A DNA stretch of 53,009 bases, from NCBI GenBank assembly GCA_022730455.1, contig DZDI01000006.1:1-53009 (forward strand), in the 5' to 3' direction. Positions 18,435-28,300 of the stretch are shown one piece after another. Position 1 is the first letter of the stretch. Each line of letters opens with the position of its first letter. The notes beneath the pieces were generated by a model. That model was given only the letters and a program-made list of their open reading frames with translations, had not been told where the DNA came from and did no database searches. Position numbers and translations under genes: made by a program. This DNA is from Phycisphaera mikurensis (GTDB taxonomy: Bacteria > Planctomycetota > Phycisphaerae > WQYP01).

Positions 18435-21335
18435 CTATTGTGTGGTCGCCAGCATGCGACCTAAATTCTCATCAATCCGCTGCCATTCTGCCTTGTAGAG
18501 TTCCAATTGATCACGAATGCCCTGAACGACTTTTTCCGGCGCTTTACTGACAAACTGGTTATTTTCCAATTTACTTCGGCCGCTGGCCATGAGCTTTTCA
18601 ATCTCTGCCCGGCGTTGCCGCAGTTTCTGTATTTCGATGTCGCGATTCACCACGCCAGCCACGTAAATGGTTGCATCGCCCACGACGGCAATGGCGGATT
18701 CGGGAGGTGGAACCATTTTGGCATCAACTTCCAATATGGAGCACTGGCTTAAATTTTCAATAATAGTCCTGCCCAAGGCGACACGTTTGATCATCTCAGC
18801 CGAATCGCATTGAACACGCACAGCAACGACCGTTTTACCGTCCACGTTGTATTGGCTCCGGATATCGCGAATGGCCCGCGTGATTTGCTGCAGCACGCTG
18901 AAGGTTTTGACTGTTTCATGGTCGGCGATGCTGATGGGTTCAGGGAATGCAGATCGGGCCAGCAGATCATTGGGCGATAATCTTTCCCAAATCGCCTCGG
19001 TGACAAAAGGCATGATGGGGTGAAGCAACGCCAGACTGGTGCGCAGCAGATAGTTCAACACCGCCCGAACTTGTGTGTCGCCGCTGCGGATGCGGGCCTT
19101 GGCAATTTCCAGGTACCAGTCGCACACGTCGCCCCAAAAATATTGGTAAAGCGTGGATACAAGGTCTGCAAAGTGGAATTCATCGATACATTGGCGTGCG
19201 TCGCTGATAGCCTTGGATGTTGCCGCTAATATCCATCGATCAGCTAATTCACCTTTAACGGCGAGTTCGGCCGGTGCAACACCCACATAATCCTCTTCAT
19301 TCCCCAGATGGCTGAGAATGAAGCGCGAAGCGTTCCATACCTTGTTGGCAAAATGGCGTCCGGCATCAAACCGGGGGCTGGTGTTTTTGCCAGTCGCGGC
19401 GTCCTTCACCACCGGCAGTCGGATGTCCTGGGTTTCCGTTGCCATGGACGCCAGTGTGTATCGCAACGCGTCAGCTCCATGGCTTTCAACAATGTCCACC
19501 GGGTCCACTCCGTTACCCAATGATTTTTTCATGGGTCGCCCTGACCCATCCTGAATCACCGCATGGATGTAGACCTTGCGGAAGGGAACATGACCGTCGC
19601 AAAACAACCCGAACATCACCATGCGGGCCACCCATAAGGTGAGGATTTCCCGCGCGGTAGAAAGCACCTGGGTAGGGTAGTAGTAAGGCAGCAGTTGGTC
19701 GTCGGGTGCCGGACTGGTGCCTTGCTGCGGCCACCCCATGGTGGATAGAGGCCAAAGTGCAGATGAAAACCAGGTATCCAGCACATCATCATCACGCTGG
19801 ATTTCAATCGCCTGTCGCTCTGCCAGATTTTTAAGGGTGTGGTCAGTGGTCTCAGATCGCGAGCAAATCAGCAAGGCCCCATCCGCCCGTCTCCGTGCAC
19901 CAAACATCTGGGCCTCGGGATCATGAATCTGGAGTACCTTGTGCATCTCATCCGCGGCCGAAGCGGGCGTAGTCCAGACCGGTATCTGGTGCCCCCACCA
20001 TAACTGCCGTGAAATGCACCAGTCGCGCTTTTGTGATAGCCAGTCGGTGTATCCTCTGGCGTAGCGTTCGGGCGTAATGTTTACGCGGCCGTCGGCGACG
20101 GCATCGATGGCGGCTTGCGCCAAGCCAGGGGTGCTGGTCTGATCGCCCAGCCGTACGCCTCCATCCACGTCCCCCATTCGCACAAACCATTGTTCGCTTA
20201 GGTACGGTTCAATGGGGGTTTTGCTGCGGTCGCTGTGACCTACATCATGTTCATGAACGCGGGTTTCGGCGATGAGTCCCAATGTTTCAAGATCAGCAAG
20301 AATCGCCTTGCGGGCGTCGCTTGCAAAACGCTTCCCATGGTAGTCATACGCCGCGCCGTTAAATTGACCGGCGCCATTTTCATTCATACGGCCATCGGGC
20401 GTGAGCAGATTGATTTGTGGCAAATTATGCCGCAAACCTGTGGCGTAATCATTGGGATCATGTGCAGGTGTTACCTTCACAACACCGGTACCAAAATTCA
20501 TATCGACGAGTTGACCGTCGGCGATGATCGGGACGCGCCGTCCAACCAAGGGGACAATAACCTCGCGTCCGATGACCGAGCGATATCGCGGATCATCGGG
20601 ATGAACGGCCACGGCGGTGTCGCCCAGCATCGTCTCGGGGCGGGTGGTGGCGACGATGAGATATTCCGGATCGCCATCACGCCGCTCTGCCAGTGGGTAG
20701 CGTATGGAAGTCATCTGGCCGCGGAGTGTCTCAAAATATATTTCATCATCGGCGACGGCGGTTTTAAGTTGGGCGTCCCAGTTGACCAACCGCCGGCCGC
20801 GAAAGATCAACCCCGCGGCAAAAAGGCGAAAAAAGGCTTCGCGCACGGCGGCGGCGCACGTCTCGTCAAGGGTAAAGCGTGTACGCGACCAATCGCATGA
20901 CGCACCAACGGCCTGAAGTTGACTTAAAATGCGGTTGCCAAAGGTTTCTTTCCACTGCCAAATGCGCCGCACCAGTTCATCGCGGCCCAGATCATGGCGC
21001 GACTTTTTTTCCTTTTCGAAAATGGTTTTTTCCACCACCGCCTGGGTGGCAATACCGGCATGATCGATCCCCGGCATCCAAAGCGTGTCATGGCCCAGCA
21101 TGCGGTGATAGCGAATGAGGATATCCTGAATCGTTGCATTGATGGCGTGCCCGAGGTGCAAAGCACCCGTTACGTTCGGCGGTGGAATGACAATGCTGAA
21201 CCTCTGCTCCGGCGGCTTGCCACCGACCCGGGCACGAAACTGCTCCAGTTCCTGCATCCAACGTTGCCAGACTTGTGATTCCGTCTTGGACGGCTCGTAT
21301 TGCGAGCCGAGTTCATCGTTCACGGTGATCCTCAT
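18435..21335 (-). CDS. valS: Valyl-tRNA synthetase
   Basis: Charges tRNA-Val; class I enzyme of 966 residues. The HIGH motif is HLGH at 60-63 in PPPNVTGALHLGH. The editing domain (about 205-345) includes ATTRPETMLGDTAVAVHP. The KMSKS loop reads PMKKS at 601-605 followed by LGNGVDPVDIV, so two of the five positions differ from consensus. A C-terminal coiled coil (about 890-960) that contacts tRNA is present. The ATG at 21335 lies six bases after the cimA stop, without a clear ribosome-binding site, which suggests translational coupling to cimA. Confidence 0.96.
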   Translation of the reverse strand: MRITVNDELGSQYEPSKTESQVWQRWMQELEQFRARVGGKPPEQRFSIVIPPPNVTGALHLGHAINATIQDILIRYHRMLGHDTLWMPGIDHAGIATQAVVEKTIFEKEKKSRHDLGRDELVRRIWQWKETFGNRILSQLQAVGASCDWSRTRFTLDETCAAAVREAFFRLFAAGLIFRGRRLVNWDAQLKTAVADDEIYFETLRGQMTSIRYPLAERRDGDPEYLIVATTRPETMLGDTAVAVHPDDPRYRSVIGREVIVPLVGRRVPIIADGQLVDMNFGTGVVKVTPAHDPNDYATGLRHNLPQINLLTPDGRMNENGAGQFNGAAYDYHGKRFASDARKAILADLETLGLIAETRVHEHDVGHSDRSKTPIEPYLSEQWFVRMGDVDGGVRLGDQTSTPGLAQAAIDAVADGRVNITPERYARGYTDWLSQKRDWCISRQLWWGHQIPVWTTPASAADEMHKVLQIHDPEAQMFGARRRADGALLICSRSETTDHTLKNLAERQAIEIQRDDDVLDTWFSSALWPLSTMGWPQQGTSPAPDDQLLPYYYPTQVLSTAREILTLWVARMVMFGLFCDGHVPFRKVYIHAVIQDGSGRPMKKSLGNGVDPVDIVESHGADALRYTLASMATETQDIRLPVVKDAATGKNTSPRFDAGRHFANKVWNASRFILSHLGNEEDYVGVAPAELAVKGELADRWILAATSKAISDARQCIDEFHFADLVSTLYQYFWGDVCDWYLEIAKARIRSGDTQVRAVLNYLLRTSLALLHPIMPFVTEAIWERLSPNDLLARSAFPEPISIADHETVKTFSVLQQITRAIRDIRSQYNVDGKTVVAVRVQCDSAEMIKRVALGRTIIENLSQCSILEVDAKMVPPPESAIAVVGDATIYVAGVVNRDIEIQKLRQRRAEIEKLMASGRSKLENNQFVSKAPEKVVQGIRDQLELYKAEWQRIDENLGRMLATTQ

Positions 21336-21341
21336 TCAGGT

Positions 21342-22937
21342 TTATGCCTTAGCGGCCGGGATGGCCACGCTGCGCTTTTCCTCATCATGAATTAATCGAT
21401 ACTCAAGTGCATCAACCAGCGCCTGCCAACTCGCCTCGATAATATTTTCAGACACGCCGACCGTTCCAAAAACTCCCTCCGGCGATCGGTATTGGATAAC
21501 CACCCGTACCTTAGCGGCGGATTCGGCGCCCGCATTAACCACTCGCACCTTGTAATCAATCAGGTGCAACTGACCAATGGCCGGATAGATGGGTTCCAGT
21601 GCCCGACGCAGTGCTCCGTCCAAAGCATTAATAGGCCCGTCGCCTTCGGCGGAGGAGTTTATCTCCTGCCCTTTGGCGGCTAAGGTCAGGGTGGCTTTAG
21701 TGGTGGGGGGGGCCTCTGCCGATCGCGACACGGCACAACGGTACGACTTGAGGTCAAAAAACTTACGGTAGCGCCCTATCTGCTTACGGAGGATTAGGTC
21801 AAACGAACCTTCCGCGGCCTCAAATTGATAGCCGTTGGCCTCAAGCTCATTCACCCGCTCCAATACCTTGCGTAATGCCGCGCGATCATTCTCAATATTA
21901 AATTTGCGGCCCGCTTTGGCGGCGACGTTTGAAATACCGGATAATTCAGAGACCAGTATCCGACGCGTGTTGCCCACCAAGGCCGGATCGACATGTTCGT
22001 ACGAACTGGCCATTTTGTTGACGGCGTGCACATGCATGCCGCCCTTATGGGCAAAGGCGCTCACGCCCACATAGGGCTGGTTGTTAATTGGATTTAAATT
22101 GGCGGTCTCAAATACAAACCGCGATACTTCGGTGAGATGCTTCAGCGAACCACCGTGCAGGCAGTCATAGCCCAATTTAATACGCAGGTTGGCGATGACC
22201 GTCGTTAAATCGACATTGCCACAGCGCTCTCCGATACCATTGATGGTGCCCTGCACCTGTGTTGCCCCGGCGGTGATAGCAGCCAAAGCGTTGGCGACGG
22301 CCAGCCCACTGTCATTATGCGGGTGTATGCCAACTGGGATACCCACGGCGGCAATCGCTTCCTTTACGGCTGATTGTATCTGCGATGGCAGGGTTCCGCC
22401 GTTGGTGTCGCACAGGCAGACCAATACGGCCCCGGCACTCGCCGCCGCCTTTACCGTGGCGATGGCAAATGCCGGATTGGCATTGAGCCCGTCAAAAAAA
22501 TGCTCAGCATCATAGACGACCTTTCTCCCTTGCCGTGTGAGATATTCAACTGAATCGCCAATCATGGCGATGTTTTCCTCCAGCGTCACCCCCAGGACGT
22601 CTCGAGCGTGAATATCCCACGTTTTGCCCACCACTGTCACCCATTGCGTCTCGGCGGCAAGCAGGGCATTGAGCCCTACATCTTCTGCGGCTGAAATGCC
22701 TTTCCGGCGTGTCATGCCAAAAGCTGTCAGATGGCTGTTGGCCAGCGAAAGCTCCTTCGCCTGTTCAAAAAAAGCCGCATCTTTGGGGTTTGATAGCGGA
22801 TAACCACCTTCGATAAAATCTACACCCAGATCATCTAGGCGGCGGCAAATTTGCAGTTTATCCTCGACGGAAAACGATACGCCTTCTCCCTGGCTGCCGT
22901 CCCTTAATGTGGTGTCATATATCTCAATACGTTTCAT
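21342..22937 (-). CDS. cimA: Citramalate synthase
   Basis: Condenses pyruvate with acetyl-CoA to make citramalate, which opens a threonine-independent route to isoleucine. The protein (531 residues) belongs to the LeuA/HMG-CoA lyase-like family: YDTTLRDGSQGEGVSFS near the N-terminus holds the metal- and keto-acid-binding Arg-Asp. HPHNDSGLAVANALAAITAGA carries the HxHND metal site, and GERCGNVDL follows. The C-terminal LeuA regulatory domain (about 400-525) is present, so feedback control by isoleucine is possible. Start: ATG at 22937 with AGAGG six bases upstream; the earlier ATG at 22955 lacks this. valS follows. Homologous alternatives (isopropylmalate or homocitrate synthase) fit the sequence less well. 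Confidence 0.9.
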   Translation of the reverse strand: MKRIEIYDTTLRDGSQGEGVSFSVEDKLQICRRLDDLGVDFIEGGYPLSNPKDAAFFEQAKELSLANSHLTAFGMTRRKGISAAEDVGLNALLAAETQWVTVVGKTWDIHARDVLGVTLEENIAMIGDSVEYLTRQGRKVVYDAEHFFDGLNANPAFAIATVKAAASAGAVLVCLCDTNGGTLPSQIQSAVKEAIAAVGIPVGIHPHNDSGLAVANALAAITAGATQVQGTINGIGERCGNVDLTTVIANLRIKLGYDCLHGGSLKHLTEVSRFVFETANLNPINNQPYVGVSAFAHKGGMHVHAVNKMASSYEHVDPALVGNTRRILVSELSGISNVAAKAGRKFNIENDRAALRKVLERVNELEANGYQFEAAEGSFDLILRKQIGRYRKFFDLKSYRCAVSRSAEAPPTTKATLTLAAKGQEINSSAEGDGPINALDGALRRALEPIYPAIGQLHLIDYKVRVVNAGAESAAKVRVVIQYRSPEGVFGTVGVSENIIEASWQALVDALEYRLIHDEEKRSVAIPAAKA

Positions 22938-23371
22938 TTCGACCTCTTCGGACATTCTCCGACTTCAGCATTTTTATCATACGTGAAATCCGAACGCATG
23001 GCGATTGATCCGACTACCGCTATTCAGAATTAAATTCTGTATAGATGCGGTGCCACGGCGTGCGGAAACCCAACGGAAACCACGAACCTGTCCCGGTAAT
23101 GGCCATCGCAACCTCGGCTATCACTTGAACAGACTCTTAGCTGCTAATACCAGCGCGAACAGGGGGCGTGGTGTAGTTCAACCCGCCTTGTTGCAGCATT
23201 TGAATTCTGGCCGCATCTGTCCGCACAAAACACCTCGAAACAAAACGCTCTTTATTGTACGCATTAGCCCGGCAAAAACAACCCGCGCCCAATTCCTGTC
23301 CTGTCTGCCTTGGGCCAGTTATGTGGCGTGCGGCAGCATCCGGTGAGGCGCTTCCTCTTTGGGCGCCCATG
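22938..23371. other. Intergenic region upstream of cimA
   Basis: No convincing gene is seen; the overlapping open frames here lack ribosome-binding sites. It carries one copy of a dispersed intergenic motif (23117-23140, GCTATCACTTGAACAGACTC). A possible -10 element (TATGAT on the minus strand near 22980) precedes cimA without a good -35. Confidence 0.45.
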
Positions 23372-23713
23372 CTATCCACGTTTACCGGGTGCCAATTCTT
23401 CAAACCGTCGGCGTGTATCGCGTTCAATTTTTGAGCACACCAGTTCGCAAATTTCAAAAATCATTGGTTCACTGATGGAGTAACGCACCAAATTGCCTTG
23501 GCGCTGCCCATCAATCAAACCGGCATTTCTAAGAATCCCAAGTTGTTTGGATGCATTGGCCTGTTTTAAACCGGTCTTTTCGCATAACTCATTGACATAA
23601 CAGGGATGTCTCTGAAGTGTGTGAAGGATTAACAAACGGCTGTGATCCGCCAACGCGGCAAAGGTTTCGGCAATTGCTTCAAGTTGCGTGTCGTTCATCA
23701 GACTTTTTACCAT
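23372..23713 (-). CDS. ArsR/SmtB-family transcriptional regulator
   Basis: Winged-helix repressor of 113 residues. The helix-turn-helix is at about residues 40-75 (CYVNELCEKTGLKQANASKQLGILRNAGLI), followed by the beta-wing (RQGNLVRYSISEP). Cysteines occur in the recognition region (HPCYVNELC) and in the C-terminal helix (CELVC), so metal or thiol-reactive ligand sensing is plausible but not shown. A second in-frame ATG at 23698 gives MNDTQLEAIAE and may be the true start. It is divergent from the DUF2892-RND operon and very likely represses it through the palindrome at 23730-23753. Confidence 0.88.
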   Translation of the reverse strand: MVKSLMNDTQLEAIAETFAALADHSRLLILHTLQRHPCYVNELCEKTGLKQANASKQLGILRNAGLIDGQRQGNLVRYSISEPMIFEICELVCSKIERDTRRRFEELAPGKRG

Positions 23714-23725
23714 ATCACCAAGCCC

Positions 23726-23754
23726 TTGACAATATCACCATATCGCTATATTGT
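23726..23754 (+). promoter_or_regulatory. Promoter with overlapping ArsR-type operator
   Basis: TTGACA (23726-23731) and TATTGT (23749-23754) are 17 bases apart and point at the DUF2892 gene. An inverted repeat with arms CAATAT (23730-23735) and ATATTG (23748-23753) spans the spacer, and ATATCACCA is also repeated nearby (23713-23720 region). A repressor bound here would block the promoter; the adjacent ArsR gene is the obvious candidate. Confidence 0.6.
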
Positions 23755-23826
23755 AATTAGATGATATGCGTTTGTCCAGCATGCATGTTCTTGCATAGCG
23801 GCGCTGCGATTTAAGGAGTGTCACTT

Positions 23827-24048
23827 ATGAAGGTTGAAAAGGTTGTTCGATTAATGGCGGGGGCGATGGTTCTCATCAGTGTTTTGCTTGTACTGCTGGT
23901 TAGTCCATGGTTTTTGGTGCTCACGGCCTTTGTTGGACTGAACTTACTCCAGTCCGCATTCACCGGTTTTTGCCCGGCGGAGATGATTCTCAAAAAAACA
24001 TTGGGTGCCAATAAATGTTGTGGTGTCTCGCATACAGACTCACCGTGA
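23827..24048 (+). CDS. DUF2892 small membrane protein
   Basis: Protein of 73 residues with two hydrophobic helices (about 10-30 and 32-47) and the family-typical sequence LLQSAFTGFCPAEMILKKTLG. Such proteins often occur with rhodaneses and with efflux pumps controlled by ArsR regulators; their biochemical role is not established. The ATG at 23827 has AGGAG eight bases upstream; the nearby GTG at 23818 overlaps that site. It is the first gene of the operon with the fusion protein and RND pump. The C-terminal cysteines (CC in NKCCG) add to a possible thiol or metal link. Confidence 0.85.
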   Translation: MKVEKVVRLMAGAMVLISVLLVLLVSPWFLVLTAFVGLNLLQSAFTGFCPAEMILKKTLGANKCCGVSHTDSP

Positions 24049-24097
24049 ACGGATGCTGTATAATCTGGTGATTCAAGTAATGGATGGGGCGTGACCA

Positions 24098-25249
24098 ATG
24101 AATAAAAAAGAAATACGCCACCCATTTCGCAAGATGGCAGGAATGGGGCTGGCGGGGCTGGCAATAGCGGGTGTCGTTATTCTGCTGGGTGTCTGGTTTT
24201 TTGTGGCCCGAGGGCCGATGATTGGACCGGGCAGCCAACGCAGCGTTGAGCACGCCATGCCAAAGGGCAGATGGGTAGCCGCACATTACCTTGCTTTGCC
24301 GCGATATCTCCTAGCGGTGGGTACGGTGAGTCCCATCGCACCGGTGAATTTGGCGGCGCGAATTTCAGGGCGGGTAGTGCACGTTCATCTTTTCTCTGGC
24401 GAAAAGGTGCACACGGGTGAAGTGCTGCTTCGCCTTAATCACACCCGGCTTCGTGCCCAGGTGGCTGCCAGTATGGCGATGACTGCCATGGCGCAAGCTC
24501 AACTCAAGCAGGCATTGATTGATCAGCGACGCGACCGCGTTTTGCTTCACAGTGGAGATGTCACCCGTGCCGCCATGGATCTGGCCAACACGGCCGTCGC
24601 TACCGGTCAGGCCGCGTTAGCCAATGCCATTGCGCGTGAAAAAACAGCAAGAACGATTCTCGGCTACACCACGATCTTATCGCCCATCAACGGCATTGTG
24701 ATTCGTAAATTTATAAATGTGGGTGATACCGTCATGCCCGGTGAGGTGCTGGCTGAAATTTATAACCCGTCACGCCTGCAACTCGATGCGACCGTGCGCC
24801 AATCGCTGGCGGAACATCTACGCTTGGGGGAAGGTTTGCCCATCATACTGGCCGCAAGGCGTAACCCCCTCATGGGGATTGTGCGCGAAATTGTGCCGCA
24901 TGTCAGCACGCGCACACGCAGTTTTACCGTTAAAATCGGGGCCAAATTTCCGGCAGGCATCTGGCCGGGGATGTTCGGCCAAGCCCGTGTACCGTTGGGA
25001 ATCCATCGGACTCTGGTGATTCCGACAATCGCCATCACGCACATTGGTCAACTCGCCATCGTGCACGCCATGATGGCCAATGGACCAGCGGTTGCCACCA
25101 TTCAGCCGGGTCGCCATTTAGGCCTGTGGCGGGAGGTGCTTGCGGGCGTATCTGCCGGGCAAAAGGTGTGGATTCCAGCGCGCCAGTTAGGCAACGATCG
25201 CCATCACAAGAGCCGCGCCAATGGTGCGGACCGATCCGATGCAGGTTAA
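24098..25249 (+). CDS. RND efflux periplasmic adaptor (membrane fusion protein)
   Basis: Adaptor of 383 residues that links an inner-membrane RND pump to an outer-membrane channel. An N-terminal membrane anchor (about 13-38) is followed by the biotinyl-lipoyl half motifs (VNLAARISGRVVHVHLFSGEKVHTGEVLLRL and TTILSPINGIVIRKFINVGDTV). These flank a helical hairpin (about 115-185). The beta-barrel and membrane-proximal domains follow. There is no lipobox, so it is anchored by its helix. The permease gene follows 89 bases later. No outer-membrane factor gene is present here, so a shared TolC-like channel is implied. Confidence 0.9.
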   Translation: MNKKEIRHPFRKMAGMGLAGLAIAGVVILLGVWFFVARGPMIGPGSQRSVEHAMPKGRWVAAHYLALPRYLLAVGTVSPIAPVNLAARISGRVVHVHLFSGEKVHTGEVLLRLNHTRLRAQVAASMAMTAMAQAQLKQALIDQRRDRVLLHSGDVTRAAMDLANTAVATGQAALANAIAREKTARTILGYTTILSPINGIVIRKFINVGDTVMPGEVLAEIYNPSRLQLDATVRQSLAEHLRLGEGLPIILAARRNPLMGIVREIVPHVSTRTRSFTVKIGAKFPAGIWPGMFGQARVPLGIHRTLVIPTIAITHIGQLAIVHAMMANGPAVATIQPGRHLGLWREVLAGVSAGQKVWIPARQLGNDRHHKSRANGADRSDAG

Positions 25250-25338
25250 TACGGGTACGCGAGGGTATCGAACCCCGGTCAGAAACTTCCATGTGTTGGA
25301 TTTATCAGTGCAGCCAAATATAGAGTGGATGTTGACGA

Positions 25339-28300
25339 ATGGTTGACGCAGGTAACAGTGGCTCATCAACGGAGACCAGAGGACTCGCGGCACAGTTGGT
25401 GCATACATTCCTGCATTCGCGCCTTTCGCTGGTTCTCATTATTGTTTCCTTATTGCTTGGTGCTGCGGCACTTGCCTTGACCCCACGTGAAAAAGACCCG
25501 CAAATTTTAGTGCCCATGGTGGATGTATTCGTTCGTTTTCCAGGACATAGCGCCAAAAGTACGGAGCAATTGGTCGCGACACCGCTGGAAGAGTTGCTCT
25601 ATCACATCAAAGGCGTGGAGGATGTATATTCCACGAGCCGCAGGAATGGAGCGCTGGTGACAGCCCGTTTTTTTGTTGGCCAGGACGTCCAGCGCAGCGT
25701 ACTGAAAATATACCGTGAAATTAATTCGCATCGATCCGTCGTACCATCGGGCGTCACCGGCTGGGTCGTCAAACCGGAAACCATCAATGATGTGCCCATC
25801 CTTACTTTGACGCTCACCGGCCGCGATGCCCCAGCGGTGCTTCTGCGGCAAACAGCAGAGGAACTTTCAGCCCGGCTGGCGGCGGTCAATAATGTTTCGC
25901 GGGCTTATGTGGTTGGGGGCCGGCCACAAGTGGTCTATGTGTATCTGACGGCAGCCAAGTTGAGGGCGTTCCATCTCACGGCTTCTCAGATCAGTCAACA
26001 AATACAGTCGGCGGATATTCGCTCCAGCGCCGGTGACTATGCCAGGAATAATCAGGAGATACAGGTTCTTACTGGCAAGGCCATTCGTAATGCACGTCAA
26101 TTAGGAAGACTGGTGGTATCCGTCTGGCGGCAGCAGCCCGTGTATCTGCGGGATGTGGCGCGTATTGTCGATGGCCCGGCTCAAGTGACATCCTATGTCT
26201 GGCACAGTTGGGGGGCGGCAGCCAGAGTGCCTGAATCGCCGGGCTTTCCGGGAACCGTGCTGACCGGCCACGGCCCGCCGCGCATCCGTCCGGGGCCTGT
26301 ACCGGCCGTAACCATCGCCATTGCCAAAAAAGCGGGCAGTAATGCTGTAGTAGTTGCACGTCAGGTTATCACCAAAGCTCGCCGTCTGGCACGTATGATG
26401 ATTCCGCCCGGCATGCAACTGATTGTCACCCGCAATGCCGGACTTTCCGCCAATGCCAAGGTCAATGGACTGATCGACGGGCTTCTGGCAGCCGTGGTTA
26501 TTGTCATTCTCCTGCTGACACTTACACTCGGATGGCGCGAAGCCGCCGTGGTTACGGTTGCGATTCCTGTGGTCTTCGGTCTTACCCTGGCCAGTAATTT
26601 GATGTTGGGTTTTACCATCAACCGTGTAACTCTTTTTGCTTTGATACTTTCCCTGGGCCTGCTGGTGGATGACCCGATTGTAGATGTCGAGAACATCAGC
26701 CGTCATTTTGCCATGGCTGGCCGCGGAACACGCCGCATCGCCTACGGCGCTATGGTGGAGATACTGCGACCGCTGATTGTCGCTACCCTGGCGGTTATTA
26801 TTTCTTTCATACCAATGTTTTTTATCACCGGCATGATGGGGCCGTACATGCGTCCCATGGCGTTCAACGTTCCGGTAGCGATGTTGATGTCGATGCTCGT
26901 CGCGTTGACCGTTACCCCATGGGTGAGTTTTCATCTGCTTAAAACTCGGCATGCATCGGCGGTGTCAACCCATGGAGAGACTCTCGACCACGCGTCGATT
27001 TCCCATGTCAAAAAGACGCAAAGATACAAGCTCCTTGCTCCCATCATGGATCGCTTGTTTCATAGTCGTCCGGCCCGATGGGGTTTCCTCGGTTTTGTCG
27101 CAGCAGTCACACTGGTATCCATCGCCCTGCCGGCGCTGCGGCTTGTGCCTCTGAAACTCCTGCCATTTGGAAACCAGAGTAGTTTGCTGATTGTTGTCCA
27201 TGCGCCGCGCGGGACCACTCTGCAGGCCACCGATGCGGCCGCCCGTGCGCTGATGGGGCGATTGGAACGCCTCAACGAAACAGTGGATGCGACTGCGTAT
27301 GTGGGTGCCGCAGCACCGATGGATTTCAACGGTTTGGTGCGTCACTATTATCTGCGCACGGATCCGAATGATGCGCAAATTGAGGTCGATCTGGCGGGCA
27401 AAGATCACCGAGCCATGCAGACGCACGCCATTGCCCTGAGTATTCGCAACCGCCTTACGGCCATTGCAAGGCGCTATCATGTTCGCATTCAGGTTGTCGA
27501 GGCTCCGCCAGGACCGCCCGTTCTGGATACCATTGTGGGTGAAATTCATGGCTCACCGTCAACGTCGTATCACCGCATGCAGCTTGCAGCCCGCACGCTG
27601 GAAAAACGGCTCGAACTCGAACCGGGGGTGGTGGATGTGGATGACAGCATCCAGGCTGCGGAAAAACGCAACGTATTTGTTGTTAATAAACGTAAAGCTG
27701 CGCTCGATGGCATAACAACTCACGAAATAGCCGAGACTCTGCGGATGGCGATTACAGGCCAAAAGGTCGGAATCATTCATGCACCGCGCCAGCGGCAACC
27801 GCTGCAGATCATTCTCACCTTGCCGATTTCACGTCATTCCAGCCGTTTCGACCTCGGTAAGCTCTATGTGCGAGGGCGAGGAGGGGCCCTGACACCGATT
27901 GCAGAATTGGGCCATTGGCAAACGCAACAGGCGCGGCAGGCTATTTACCACAAAAATCTTCGGCGCGTGGTTTATGTTTATGCCGACACGGCAGGGCGGC
28001 CGCCAATTAACGCTGTTGTGGATGTTGATGCCGATCGACTTCCGGATGCCAATCATCCTGCTAACCATCGGCTGCAACCGGTGGGTGACGGATGGATTAA
28101 TCTCCACGCCAAACCACGCCCTTTGGCAGGACGAACATTTTTGCATGATGGATCAGGCATTGCCTGGCAGTTACGGCCAGGTGTGCACGTAGATTTCTCC
28201 GGCGAAGGGGAATTGCGCATCACAGAACACGTGTTTCGTGATTTGGGTATTGCATTTGCGGCAGCGATGGCAGGCATTTACGTCCTACTCGTTGCTCAGA

